A DNA stretch of 64,000 bases from Streptococcus mitis SK564 (GTDB lineage Bacteria; Bacillota; Bacilli; Lactobacillales; Streptococcaceae). The notes under the pieces are model-generated. The model was not told the origin of the DNA, did not search any database, and saw nothing but the letters and a program-made list of their open reading frames with translations. The stretch is from the NCBI RefSeq assembly GCF_000148525.1, contig NZ_AEDU01000022.1, positions 85,049 to 149,048 of the forward strand, in the 5' to 3' direction. Shown piece after piece: positions 6,727 to 14,987 of this stretch. Numbering within the stretch: position 1 is the first letter of the stretch; every line of letters begins with the position of its first letter. The translations under genes were made by a program, and so were the position numbers.

Positions 6727-9507
6727 ATGAATAAAAAAGATATTTTGTTAGGTGCTGGTTTGACAACTATTCTTGTTGGGGCTGGTGCTGTAAATACAAC
6801 TGCCCATGCAGAAGAGGTTGATTCTAGTCAGCCTAAGCCTACGGTGAAGACGACCCCTGTTCATGTTACTGAACAAGACGTTAAAAATGCTAAAGCTGAT
6901 GTAGATAAGGCGCAAGCTGATATCAACGCAAAACAAGGCACAGTCGACCAAGCAAAAGCTGATAAAGTAAAAGCTGATGGCAAAATTGACTCAATCAATA
7001 AAGACATCGACACTGCTAATAACGCAAACAAAATCATCAATGCTCAAAACGATATTATCACTAGCAAAACAGCGGACAAGACAAACGCAACAAACGATTT
7101 GAATACCGCTAAAGATGGTGAACGTGATGCACATACAGCATTAGACAATGCTAATACTGCAAAAACAGACGCCGATAACGCCCGTGACGCTAAGAAAGCT
7201 GATGTTGATACGAAACAAGCCGACCTTGACGCAATCACAGACGCTAATGTACGTAAAAACATCACAAACACAACTAGCAAAATTTCAAACGTTGATAATG
7301 ATTTGAACGCTAAAGGTGCACAAATCACAGATACAGACACTAAAATTGCTGCTAAACAAGGGGAAATCGATAACTATAGAGTTAAAGTTATTTCGACAGA
7401 TTTAAATCCTGATGAACGTAATCATACCGCTCATGATAATCTTGATGATTATGCGCATAACCACGGTCCGTATCGCAATAAACAAATGGAACCGGTTAAT
7501 TTCCAAGGTGTTGACATCAAAGAAATTGATGCAACTAAAGACATGATTGATTTCACAGAGGCTTTAGCGGATTATAAGAAAGAACCGTTTGACCGTGTTA
7601 CCAGAAAATTAAAAGAACGCCCAGCATATCGCTACAAGGTAGATAACAAAGGTATTTCAGATGCATTTGTAAAATTAATTAACCAACTACGTGTTAATAA
7701 CAACTTGAAGGGTGATATGGTGGTTGACGATGAGTATCTTGCATACGCACAAAAACGTGCAGATGAAATGCAGAAAACAGGCCTATTGTCACACCGTACA
7801 AGTTTAACCGACAAACCGGGCTATATTGAAAGAGTTCAACCAGGGGAAAACGTTGAAAACATCCTTGGTGGTGCATATGGTCAACTTATTGACCGTGATG
7901 GCGAATATTTAATGTTTGACCACATTGTAACTAACGAAACATTAGCCTACGAAATGTTGTTGGGTTGGTATGATGACTACAATAACGTGCGAGGTTTAGA
8001 TTATGGACACCGTAAAAACCTATTGACACCAACAGGTAGTAAAATGGGTATTGCTCTATCTAAAATCGATGGCGTAGACAAAACAACATATTATGGCTCA
8101 TTTAATGCTAGTGCATTCAAGGATTCTACTTATGAATGGGATGACGAATACAACGAATTCTTTCAGTTAAACCGAAGTCAGAGTGAGAAGGATTATTGGA
8201 ACAATAACAATAACTTCAAACAAGATGACCCAATGAACCCAACATTCTATGGTAAAAAGATGAAATTTATCGCAGACACTCATTATGTGTTTGTTAAACG
8301 TCAAATCATCGATGACAGACCAAAAATGCACGCAGAGTTAGATGCATTGAAAGCTCAAAAAGCGACACAAGAACGCGAACGTGACGTATTAGTTGCGAAG
8401 AAAGCTGATTTGACTCAAGAGTTGGACGCTTTAAACAACCAATTGAATGATATTGCTACAGCACGTACGAATGCGACAACAGCACTAAATCAAGCAAAAT
8501 CTGATTTAGCTACACTTACAGCGACAGCTCAAGATAAGGCAAATGCTGTTATCCAAAAACAAAAAGAGTTGGATAAGGCAACAGAACGTGTAAATGATGT
8601 AACTGCACGTATCAACACAATTCAAAGTGAAATTGATGCGGCAACAAGCAAACGTGATAATGCTATGAGTGTCCACGCGCAATTACCACAATTGCGTGCA
8701 AGTTTAACACAGGCAGAAGCAGATAGAACAAACGTGGAACAACGCATCACAGTTGCAGAGCAAGACTTAGCGGATGCCAAAGCTCGTTTGACACAAGCAC
8801 AAGCTGACCACAAATACAAATCAGATATCTTTTCAATTGATAAGATACTAAATGTATATACTGATGGTAACCGTGTCATTTCAGCAACACCGAAAGTTGC
8901 TCCAACAGTAGATGAATTGCCAGAATTGGATATCACAGCTGACATTCCAAGTGATTTGACTACAAAACAAAATCCTGACGGTATCGGTGCGACACCAAAA
9001 GTAGCTCCAACCGTAGATGAATTGCCAGAATTGGATATCACAGCTGACATCCCAAGTGATTTGACTACAAAACAAAATCCTGATGGTATTGGTGCAACAC
9101 CAAAAGATGCACCAGTTGAGGATGAATTGCCAGAGTTGAATCCAAGTGCTATCATTGATAAGCCAGCAGATAAGCCAGCAGATAAGCCAGCAGATAAGCC
9201 AGCAGATAAGCCAGCAGATAAGCCAGCAGATAAGCCAGCAGATAAGCCAGCAGATAAGCCAGCAGATAAGCCAGCGGATAAGCCAGCGGATAAACCAGCA
9301 GATAAACCAGCGGATAAACCAGCGGATAAGCCAGCGGATAAGCTAGCGAATAAGCCAGCGGATAAGCCAGCAGATAAACCAGCAGAACAACTTGCGTTAC
9401 CAAGTACAGGAGAAAATCCTAGGGTAGCAAATTCAATTGTTACAGTTGGCTACGGATTGTTAGCAATGATTGGTCTAGCAGGATTATTTGTTAAGAGAAA
9501 AAACTAA
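6727..9507 (+). CDS. LPXTG cell-wall surface protein with CAP/SEC10-PgrA-type domain
   Basis: A 926-residue surface protein. The start at 6727 is chosen for AAAGGAG upstream. Order: Sec signal peptide with AHA-EE cleavage near residue 28; Lys/Asp/Ala-rich coiled coil (about 50-230); CAP/SCP-like domain (about 309-462) typical of SEC10/PgrA surface-exclusion proteins; a second coiled coil (about 535-700); two exact-length 35-residue repeats plus a partial third (about 720-810); 19 four-residue DKPA units (811-886); LPSTG sortase motif (891-895), TM segment and KRKN tail. Coiled-coil and proline-rich parts should project the CAP domain from the peptidoglycan. Related proteins act in surface exclusion of conjugation, aggregation and adhesion. 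It is the largest cargo gene of the element, driven by a G8-containing promoter. Confidence 0.92.
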   Translation: MNKKDILLGAGLTTILVGAGAVNTTAHAEEVDSSQPKPTVKTTPVHVTEQDVKNAKADVDKAQADINAKQGTVDQAKADKVKADGKIDSINKDIDTANNANKIINAQNDIITSKTADKTNATNDLNTAKDGERDAHTALDNANTAKTDADNARDAKKADVDTKQADLDAITDANVRKNITNTTSKISNVDNDLNAKGAQITDTDTKIAAKQGEIDNYRVKVISTDLNPDERNHTAHDNLDDYAHNHGPYRNKQMEPVNFQGVDIKEIDATKDMIDFTEALADYKKEPFDRVTRKLKERPAYRYKVDNKGISDAFVKLINQLRVNNNLKGDMVVDDEYLAYAQKRADEMQKTGLLSHRTSLTDKPGYIERVQPGENVENILGGAYGQLIDRDGEYLMFDHIVTNETLAYEMLLGWYDDYNNVRGLDYGHRKNLLTPTGSKMGIALSKIDGVDKTTYYGSFNASAFKDSTYEWDDEYNEFFQLNRSQSEKDYWNNNNNFKQDDPMNPTFYGKKMKFIADTHYVFVKRQIIDDRPKMHAELDALKAQKATQERERDVLVAKKADLTQELDALNNQLNDIATARTNATTALNQAKSDLATLTATAQDKANAVIQKQKELDKATERVNDVTARINTIQSEIDAATSKRDNAMSVHAQLPQLRASLTQAEADRTNVEQRITVAEQDLADAKARLTQAQADHKYKSDIFSIDKILNVYTDGNRVISATPKVAPTVDELPELDITADIPSDLTTKQNPDGIGATPKVAPTVDELPELDITADIPSDLTTKQNPDGIGATPKDAPVEDELPELNPSAIIDKPADKPADKPADKPADKPADKPADKPADKPADKPADKPADKPADKPADKPADKPADKPADKLANKPADKPADKPAEQLALPSTGENPRVANSIVTVGYGLLAMIGLAGLFVKRKN
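8884..9156 (+). repeat. 105-bp tandem repeat in the surface-protein gene
   Basis: Copy 1 spans 8884-8988, copy 2 spans 8989-9093 and a diverged partial copy spans 9094-9156. Each full copy encodes 35 residues beginning ATPKVAPTVDELPELD. In-frame copy-number change would alter stalk length. Confidence 0.85.
9157..9384 (+). repeat. 12-bp tandem repeat array (19 units)
   Basis: Nineteen units of GATAAGCCAGCA or close variants encode DKPA repeats in the wall-spanning region. The first ten or so units are nearly identical, which suggests recent slippage expansion; later units carry GCG and AAA variants and one LANK interruption. Confidence 0.95.
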
Positions 9508-9553
9508 ATTAAGGGTGATTAAAGATAGGAGTCTTTGGGGAATAAAAAAAGGG

Positions 9554-9579
9554 AACTATCTAGTTATAACTAGGTAGTT
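9554..9579 (+). terminator. Probable terminator of the surface-protein gene
   Basis: A 12-bp near-palindromic stem (one T-G mismatch) followed by TCTTT on the plus strand and, on the other strand, CCCTTTTTTT. It lies between the surface-protein gene and the next gene and overlaps neither. Confidence 0.5.
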
Positions 9580-9597
9580 TCTTTGGAAAGGTGTATA

Positions 9598-10158
9598 ATG
9601 ATGTTATTTTTTAGAAACGTAGTCAATTATGTAACAAAATACTCAGAATTAGAATATATCCTAGAGAATGATAAACTTGTGATAAAGAACTATTATAAAC
9701 AAAGTGCAGGAGAACGAGAAGCGTTTGAAGAATATGTTAGACAACGTGGTGTAAGAGTTTATCGTATACTTTCGTTCAAAAAAGTGCCTCTAGAAAGGTT
9801 TAGTGAGCTGATTAGGAAAATTAAAGACTATTGTAAACAAATAGATACGACTCTTGAAGAAATTGACAATGCAAAGTTCCCAGACTACAAGGATAAAAGT
9901 TATCGAGTACCAGAAAGATTATATGCGATAGACTATTATAAAAATGGTAGTTTGTTAGTAAGTGGTAGAATGCAAGATGTGGCAGTTATAATGAGATTTA
10001 GGCCTAATCTTAGAGAATTTATAAAGAGTGATAATCTAATAATTGAAGTGGAAGAACGGGACGGGAAACCAATTGGTGAAAGTGTAAAATCTATTTGGTC
10101 GCAAGGGTTTACGACAATGACGAAAGAAATTGAATCAAATAGTGTATCTGAAGATTAG
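9598..10158 (+). CDS. Unrecognised cargo protein, 186 aa
   Basis: A soluble 186-residue protein, not recognised. It is rich in Lys, Glu, Tyr and Arg, with no signal peptide and no TM helix. The region about 55-85 (VPLERFSELIRKIKDYCKQ) looks like an amphipathic helix, and 100-150 looks like an alpha/beta segment (YRVPERLYAIDYYKNGSLLVSG). The start at 9598 is chosen for GGAAAGG 6 nt upstream; an upstream TTG at 9583 has none. Forty bases separate it from the next gene on the same strand, so the two may be co-transcribed. Placement at the int-distal end of an IME suggests cargo such as immunity, defence or regulation, but nothing in the sequence proves it. Confidence 0.7.
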   Translation: MMLFFRNVVNYVTKYSELEYILENDKLVIKNYYKQSAGEREAFEEYVRQRGVRVYRILSFKKVPLERFSELIRKIKDYCKQIDTTLEEIDNAKFPDYKDKSYRVPERLYAIDYYKNGSLLVSGRMQDVAVIMRFRPNLREFIKSDNLIIEVEERDGKPIGESVKSIWSQGFTTMTKEIESNSVSED

Positions 10159-10198
10159 TTTGCTATTTATATAAAAATAAATAGTACGAGGTGTTAAA

Positions 10199-10585
10199 AT
10201 GCAACTGATAAATTATGAAGCATTTTTAAGTGCTAAAGATGCTCTAACTTTTGAAGAATGTCAAAACATTCATCAGACAATTCTAAACAATATTGGTAAC
10301 GATGAGGAAATTTTAGAAGTATGGTCTGAGTTTTTGCAAGCTAGTATAAGCTATGCTCATATTCGTAGCCAGTGGTTGCTATGGGAACGTGAAGAGCGTC
10401 AACAAAAAGATGAAGGTAGAACAGCAAAGCATGAGCGAGTAATATATTGTTTAAAGCTTCTTAGTCGTTATCTAGGGAAAGAAAGTGTGGACATTTCATG
10501 GTTTGATGCTATAGAGGATAACAGAAAGCAAATAGGAGATTTTGCTTGTTATATAGCTTATATTTACTCTATAAATGCTAGATAG
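10199..10585 (+). CDS. Unrecognised cargo protein, 128 aa
   Basis: A 128-residue soluble, helix-rich protein (FEECQNIHQTILNNIG; EVWSEFLQASISYAHIRSQWLLWEREERQ), not recognised. Strong GAGGTG ribosome binding site. It follows the 186-residue gene by 40 bp and is ended by a good terminator (10586-10615), so it is probably the last gene of the cargo operon and of the element. The all-helical fold and Trp-rich middle would suit a protein-binding partner of the gene upstream, for example an antitoxin-like or immunity role. That is speculation from arrangement only. Confidence 0.68.
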   Translation: MQLINYEAFLSAKDALTFEECQNIHQTILNNIGNDEEILEVWSEFLQASISYAHIRSQWLLWEREERQQKDEGRTAKHERVIYCLKLLSRYLGKESVDISWFDAIEDNRKQIGDFACYIAYIYSINAR

Positions 10586-10615
10586 AAAATGCAGGCTGAT
10601 TAATGCCTGCATTTT
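10586..10615 (+). terminator. Intrinsic terminator of the cargo operon
   Basis: Perfect 11-bp stem, AAAATGCAGGC (10586-10596) with GCCTGCATTTT (10605-10615), and an 8-nt loop. Confidence 0.85.
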
Positions 10616-10683
10616 GGACTTCAATTATTCATTCAAAAGATTTTACTATTTTCATGAATAAATTGAAGTGAAAGAATAAAAAA

Positions 10684-10716
10684 AGAAGAGCTACTCATCT
10701 GTGAAGTAGCTCTTCT
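10684..10716. repeat. Distal-end hairpin of the IME
   Basis: Perfect 11-bp arms (10684-10694 and 10706-10716) with an 11-nt loop. It corresponds in size and place to the hairpin at 821-849 in the left flank. A longer imperfect inverted repeat precedes it (about 10618-10669). Confidence 0.65.
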
Positions 10717-10750
10717 CTTATATCCGTAATCTCTTTTTATTTATCTGAAA

Positions 10751-10771
10751 ATGTAGAGAAAAATGTAGAGA
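10751..10771. repeat. Arm-type repeat pair at the distal end
   Basis: ATGTAGAGA at 10751-10759 and 10763-10771, a 12-bp pitch, matching the pair next to int (1089, 1101). Followed by TTCGGCTGATTT, as in the left-flank element (TTCGAATGATTT). Confidence 0.65.
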
Positions 10772-10865
10772 TTCGGCTGATTTGTATTGCAATACATTGA
10801 AATTTGAAATCTCAAGAATCGCTTAAAATCAGGGATTCTCACGCCTGCTGACGTGTAGTGAATCT

Positions 10866-11015
10866 CTATTTAACCTCTGTAAACACAACGTGTTTGCGAA
10901 GTTTTGGTGAGTATTTCTTCAATTGAAGACGGTCTGGAGTGTTACGTTTGTTTTTAGAAGTAAGGTACAAGCGTTCACCAGATTCTTTGTGTTCAAGTGT
11001 AATATTTACGCGCAT
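10866..11015 (-). CDS. rpmG: 50S ribosomal protein L33
   Basis: A 49-residue protein, [20 protein letters not shown] onward and ending HVVFTEVK. It contains no cysteines, so it is the zinc-independent form of L33. It follows rpmF by 15 bp in one operon. Its 3' end is the attachment site of the integrative element: the last codons lie in the 16-bp core, so integration keeps the protein intact while the element supplies the final base of the stop codon. It is too short for many ORF callers. Identification is secure. Confidence 0.95.
10867..10882. repeat. Right att core within rpmG
   Basis: A second copy of the 16-bp core, overlapping the last five codons and two bases of the stop codon of rpmG. 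Base 10866, just outside the core, provides the last base of the stop codon (TAG). Confidence 0.85.
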
Positions 11016-11030
11016 GGTATCTCCCTTCTA

Positions 11031-11213
11031 TTATTCAGCTGATGCAGCTTTAGCGATTTTACGTCCTTTGTAGTATCCTTTAAGTGATACACGGTGAGAA
11101 CGTGAGTAATCTCCAGTAGTTTCGTCAAAGTTTACAGATGGAGCTGTTACTTTGTAGTGTGTACGACGTTTGTTTTTCTTCGCTTTTGAAGTGCGACGTG
11201 CAGGTACTGCCAT
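11031..11213 (-). CDS. rpmF: 50S ribosomal protein L32
   Basis: A 60-residue basic protein starting [20 protein letters not shown], the standard L32 N-terminus. The C-terminal half lacks the two Cys pairs of zinc-type L32, matching the Cys-free L33 next to it. First gene of the rpmF-rpmG operon, with AAAGGAG before the ATG and a good promoter upstream (11270-11298). Bound to the large ribosomal subunit near the exit region. Confidence 0.97.
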
Positions 11214-11269
11214 TTTGATTTCTCCTTTAGGTATTTATATTCGATTCAATCTACTGATTTTCATCAACC

Positions 11270-11298
11270 ATACTAGGATAACACATTTTTTTTGTAAA
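11270..11298 (-). promoter_or_regulatory. rpmF-rpmG promoter
   Basis: On the minus strand, TTTACA (11293-11298), a 17-bp spacer and TAGTAT (11270-11275). Confidence 0.65.
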
Positions 11299-11330
11299 GT
11301 AAAGTTACTTGACAAAAAAAGATGAAAAAA

Positions 11331-11360
11331 TTCTCCTGTCCGACCTAGCAGACAGGAGAA
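11331..11360 (-). terminator. Terminator of the SPFH/RHH operon
   Basis: Perfect 10-bp stem TTCTCCTGTC/GACAGGAGAA. On the minus strand it is followed by TTTTTTCATCTTTTTTT. Confidence 0.85.
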
Positions 11361-11364
11361 GATC

Positions 11365-11565
11365 TTAAATATCAATCTCAAATGGTTCGTCAATGGTTTC
11401 TGATACGTATTTTCCGTCTTTCTTCCGTTGTTTGACACATTCTGTGAGGAGATATTCGATTTGCCCATTGACTGAACGAAAGTCGTCTTCTGCCCATGAT
11501 GCGAGTGCAGCGTATAACTTTGTTGATAGTCGAAGGGGGATCTGCTTTTTTTTAGCTTCAGCCAT
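11365..11565 (-). CDS. Arc-like ribbon-helix-helix protein
   Basis: A 66-residue protein: [45 protein letters not shown] is the strand-helix-helix pattern of Arc/MetJ-type DNA-binding proteins, with the strand IPLRLS. It starts 2 bases after the stop codon of the SPFH gene, so the two are co-transcribed and coupled. It may regulate its own operon. The acidic tail [11 protein letters not shown] is distinctive. Confidence 0.8.
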   Translation of the reverse strand: MAEAKKKQIPLRLSTKLYAALASWAEDDFRSVNGQIEYLLTECVKQRKKDGKYVSETIDEPFEIDI

Positions 11566-11567
11566 CT

Positions 11568-12575
11568 TTAGTAAAGACTTCCTGTGTTGACAATTGGTTG
11601 TGCATCATGATTGCCACAGAGAACGACTAGGAGATTTGAGACCATGGCAGCTTTTCGTTCTTCGTCAAGTTCTACCAATTCTCCTTCATTGAGACGTTCT
11701 AGTGCCATTTCAACCATACCCACAGCGCCGTCTACAATCATCTTACGTGCATCGATAATAGCAGATGCTTGTTGACGTTGAAGCATTACAGCTGCAATTT
11801 CCGGTGCATAAGCTAGGTATGTAATACGTGCTTCAAGGATTTCCAAACCAGCGTCCTCTACACGACTTTGAATTTCCTCACGAATACGTTTAGCTACAAT
11901 CTCACTAGAACCACGGAGGCTTCCTTCATCGGCTTGCCCATCACCTGTAGTATCCACATTAGGAGATACATCGTAAGGATAGATGCGGACAATATTACGA
12001 AGGGCGCTATCACACTGCAATGAAAGATATTCTTTATAGTTATCTACGTTGAAGACTGCTTTGGCTGTATCGACAACTCTCCAAGTTACCGCGATTCCGA
12101 TTTCAACAGGGTTACCTAAACAATCGTTAATCTTTTGACGAGAATTACTCAAAGTCATAACTTTGAGAGAAATCTGTTTCTTGCCAATTTCAATGTTTAC
12201 ATCATTGCCATTGGATGATTTCATTCCTGAAAAAGGAGATTTTGTGCTAACGTCACCACTTTGTCCAAGTCGAGTGTGGTTTGCAGGGTTAACTGCTACG
12301 CTGAAGGGATTGACAAAGTAAAAACCAGGTTCTTTGATGGTACCTGTATAGTTACCAAAGAGTGTCAGAACCAGAGCTTCCTGAGGTTTGACAACTTTTA
12401 AACCAGCATGAGCTAGGCCTGCAATTAAGATTAATAAAAGTCCGATAATAATTCCAAAAATGTTTTCCGAAGCAGCACCCATTATAAATATAAAGAAACC
12501 AAGTACGAGTGTCAACTCAATGAGAATCAATGCGAATACACCATTTGGTTTTGAATTGATGAGTTTTTCAGTCAT
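11568..12575 (-). CDS. SPFH/band-7 domain membrane protein
   Basis: A 335-residue protein with two N-terminal TM segments (about residues 14-55), then an SPFH (stomatin/prohibitin/flotillin/HflK) domain of about 60-280, beginning [32 protein letters not shown]. The C-terminal part is helical ([47 protein letters not shown]), typical of the family. Such proteins form membrane rings and organise lipid microdomains or proteases. Operon with the downstream RHH gene. The start has AGGAGG upstream. Confidence 0.9.
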   Translation of the reverse strand: MTEKLINSKPNGVFALILIELTLVLGFFIFIMGAASENIFGIIIGLLLILIAGLAHAGLKVVKPQEALVLTLFGNYTGTIKEPGFYFVNPFSVAVNPANHTRLGQSGDVSTKSPFSGMKSSNGNDVNIEIGKKQISLKVMTLSNSRQKINDCLGNPVEIGIAVTWRVVDTAKAVFNVDNYKEYLSLQCDSALRNIVRIYPYDVSPNVDTTGDGQADEGSLRGSSEIVAKRIREEIQSRVEDAGLEILEARITYLAYAPEIAAVMLQRQQASAIIDARKMIVDGAVGMVEMALERLNEGELVELDEERKAAMVSNLLVVLCGNHDAQPIVNTGSLY

Positions 12576-12759
12576 AAGAATGACCTCCTGTTGTTTGATA
12601 TCTAAATGATATCACTTTAATTTATAAAGTCAAGAAATAAATGTAAAATTTTCAAAGAAAATATTACTGTATAGAATTTTCTGAAAATTCAAGAATTTTC
12701 TTCTGTTCATTGCTTTTAAAATGTGCTATAATAGTAAAAACTGAAATGGGAGGGATAAG

Positions 12760-14463
12760 ATGACTGAATTAGATAAACGTCACCGCAGTAGCATTTATGA
12801 TAGCATGGTTAAATCACCAAACCGTGCTATGCTTCGTGCGACTGGTATGACAGATAAGGACTTTGAAACACCGATTGTGGGAGTGATTTCGACTTGGGCG
12901 GAAAATACACCATGTAACATTCACTTGCATGATTTTGGGAAATTGGCTAAAGAAGGTGTCAAATCTGCAGGTGCTTGGCCTGTTCAGTTTGGTACCATTA
13001 CCGTAGCGGACGGGATTGCCATGGGAACGCCTGGTATGCGTTTCTCTTTGACATCTCGTGATATCATTGCGGACTCAATCGAGGCAGCTATGGGTGGTCA
13101 CAATGTGGATGCCTTTGTTGCTATCGGTGGCTGTGATAAGAACATGCCTGGTTCTATGATTGCCATTGCCAATATGGATATCCCAGCTATTTTCGCCTAT
13201 GGTGGAACTATTGCACCGGGAAATCTTGATGGCAAAGACATTGACTTGGTTTCTGTTTTTGAGGGGATCGGAAAATGGAACCACGGTGACATGACAGCTG
13301 AGGACGTAAAACGTCTTGAATGTAATGCCTGCCCTGGACCTGGTGGCTGTGGTGGTATGTATACTGCTAATACCATGGCGACTGCTATCGAAGTTTTGGG
13401 GATGAGTTTACCAGGATCTTCATCTCACCCAGCTGAATCAGCTGATAAGAAAGAAGATATCGAAGCAGCAGGACGTGCTGTTGTTAAGATGCTGGAACTT
13501 GGTCTCAAACCATCAGATATCTTGACTCGTGAAGCCTTTGAAGATGCTATCACTGTAACTATGGCTCTCGGTGGTTCTACAAATGCCACTCTTCACTTGC
13601 TTGCCATTGCCCATGCTGCCAATGTTGACTTGTCTCTTGAGGACTTCAATACGATTCAAGAACGTGTGCCTCACTTGGCCGACTTGAAACCATCTGGTCA
13701 GTATGTCTTCCAAGACCTCTACGAAGTTGGTGGTGTCCCTGCGGTTATGAAGTACTTGTTGGCAAATGGTTTCCTTCATGGTGACCGCATCACATGTACT
13801 GGTAAGACTGTCGCTGAGAACTTGGCTGATTTTGCAGACTTGACACCAGGTCAAAAAGTCATCATGCCACTTGAAAATCCAAAACGTGCGGACGGTCCGC
13901 TTATCATCTTGAACGGGAATCTTGCCCCTGATGGTGCGGTTGCTAAGGTATCAGGTGTTAAAGTGCGTCGTCACGTTGGTCCAGCTAAGGTTTTTGACTC
14001 AGAAGAAGATGCTATTCAGGCCGTTCTGACAGATGAAATCGTTGATGGCGATGTAGTCGTTGTTCGTTTCGTTGGACCTAAAGGTGGTCCTGGTATGCCT
14101 GAGATGCTGTCACTTTCATCAATGATCGTCGGCAAAGGTCAAGGAGACAAGGTTGCCCTCTTGACGGATGGTCGTTTCTCTGGTGGTACATATGGTCTGG
14201 TTGTTGGACATATCGCTCCTGAAGCTCAGGATGGCGGACCGATTGCCTACCTTCGTACAGGTGATATCGTTACGGTTGACCAAGATACCAAAGAAATTTC
14301 CATGGCCGTATCTGAAGAAGAACTTGAAAAACGTAAGGCAGAAACTACCTTGCCACCACTTTACAGTCGTGGTGTCCTCGGTAAATACGCCCACATCGTA
14401 TCATCTGCTTCACGCGGAGCCGTGACAGACTTCTGGAATATGGACAAGTCAGGTAAAAAATAA
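12760..14463 (+). CDS. ilvD: Dihydroxy-acid dehydratase
   Basis: A 567-residue protein of the IlvD/Edd family. It dehydrates 2,3-dihydroxy-isovalerate and 2,3-dihydroxy-3-methylvalerate to the 2-oxo acids of valine and isoleucine synthesis. Three Cys positions fit the Fe-S cluster ligands: the early [16 protein letters not shown] and [19 protein letters not shown]. Full length, with GGGAGG before the ATG and an extended -10 (TGCTATAAT, 12724-12732). Monocistronic, with a terminator right after. A convergent DUF59/SufT-like gene, which may help Fe-S assembly, lies just downstream. Confidence 0.98.
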   Translation: MTELDKRHRSSIYDSMVKSPNRAMLRATGMTDKDFETPIVGVISTWAENTPCNIHLHDFGKLAKEGVKSAGAWPVQFGTITVADGIAMGTPGMRFSLTSRDIIADSIEAAMGGHNVDAFVAIGGCDKNMPGSMIAIANMDIPAIFAYGGTIAPGNLDGKDIDLVSVFEGIGKWNHGDMTAEDVKRLECNACPGPGGCGGMYTANTMATAIEVLGMSLPGSSSHPAESADKKEDIEAAGRAVVKMLELGLKPSDILTREAFEDAITVTMALGGSTNATLHLLAIAHAANVDLSLEDFNTIQERVPHLADLKPSGQYVFQDLYEVGGVPAVMKYLLANGFLHGDRITCTGKTVAENLADFADLTPGQKVIMPLENPKRADGPLIILNGNLAPDGAVAKVSGVKVRRHVGPAKVFDSEEDAIQAVLTDEIVDGDVVVVRFVGPKGGPGMPEMLSLSSMIVGKGQGDKVALLTDGRFSGGTYGLVVGHIAPEAQDGGPIAYLRTGDIVTVDQDTKEISMAVSEEELEKRKAETTLPPLYSRGVLGKYAHIVSSASRGAVTDFWNMDKSGKK

Positions 14464-14467
14464 ACTC

Positions 14468-14497
14468 AAAAAGCAAGCCAACTTTGGCTTGCTTTTT
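14468..14497 (+). terminator. ilvD terminator
   Basis: AAAAAGCAAGCC (14468-14479) pairs with GGCTTGCTTTTT (14486-14497). The T run serves the plus strand, and the symmetric A/T flanks may serve the convergent gene too. Confidence 0.9.
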
Positions 14498-14522
14498 TCA
14501 TCTTCAAAAGTAATTTGCCTGC

Positions 14523-14864
14523 TTAACGAGGTGGCAGTCCAAGGGCGATGCGGCCGTAGCGACTGATTCGTGTGATTTTCCAAGCAGGTGACCAGGTAAC
14601 TTCAACCTTAACATCTTCGATGCCCTCGATTTGTTTCAAACCTGCCACGATTTCGATAGGCAAACTTTCTGCGCAATCGCAGGCAGTATCGGTGAAGGTC
14701 ATGACAATCTTACAGAGACCTGTTTCGTCCAGATTGATTTCATAAATCAACCCTAGATTGTACACATCCAATTCCACATCTGTATCAAAAACCTTCTCTA
14801 GTTTTTCGATAATTTGGTCTTGCAAGGCCAAAGCGCGGTCATTGATTTTGATATCCTCTCTCAT
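14523..14864 (-). CDS. DUF59 (MIP18/PaaD/SufT-like) Fe-S assembly protein
   Basis: A 113-residue protein of the DUF59 family: VFDTDVELDVYNLGLIYEINL is the characteristic N-terminal motif, followed by a TACDCAE segment that carries the reactive cysteines, and a conserved VEVTWSPAW. Members help mature Fe-S proteins. It is convergent with ilvD, an Fe-S enzyme, so an accessory role in loading IlvD is plausible but not shown. Single gene, no partner suf genes in the window. Confidence 0.88.
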   Translation of the reverse strand: MREDIKINDRALALQDQIIEKLEKVFDTDVELDVYNLGLIYEINLDETGLCKIVMTFTDTACDCAESLPIEIVAGLKQIEGIEDVKVEVTWSPAWKITRISRYGRIALGLPPR

Positions 14865-14987
14865 TACAGTCCCTCCACGTGATAAATATCCTCTATTTTC
14901 TCATAATTCTGACAATTTGGCAAGTTTTTGATGAATTTTCTGAAAAATATGATAAAATGAAGAAAATACGGAATCAAGGGGAAGCCT

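Larger units (their letters stand above)
1002..10882. mobile_element. Putative integrative mobilizable element inserted in the 3' end of rpmG
   Basis: Bounded by 16-bp direct repeats TATTTAACCTCTGTAA at 1002-1017 and 10867-10882; the right copy is the complement of the last rpmG codons. The int gene is adjacent to the left core. TGTAGAGA repeat pairs lie inside both ends. The contents are int, a HTH/xis-like gene, a Rep-helicase gene, a membrane gene, an FtsK-type ATPase and a small gene (minus strand), then a large non-coding region, an LPXTG surface protein and two unknown genes (plus strand). No type IV secretion genes are present, so transfer would need a helper conjugative element. Streptococcal IMEs with rolling-circle-type relaxases, FtsK/TcpA coupling proteins and insertion at ribosomal-protein gene ends are known. 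The boundaries are read directly from sequence; mobility is inferred. Confidence 0.85.

Noticed and set aside
8622..9155. Long antisense ORFs in the surface-protein gene, and repeat-only ORFs at 9146-9403
   Set aside because: They mirror the tandem repeats in other frames and have no ribosome binding sites.
9157..9384. CRISPR-like regular repeat array
   Set aside because: Units are 12 bp with no spacers and encode in-frame DKPA.
1113..9507. Prophage
   Set aside because: An integrase is present, but there are no phage structural, lysis or repressor genes; the contents fit a mobilizable element.
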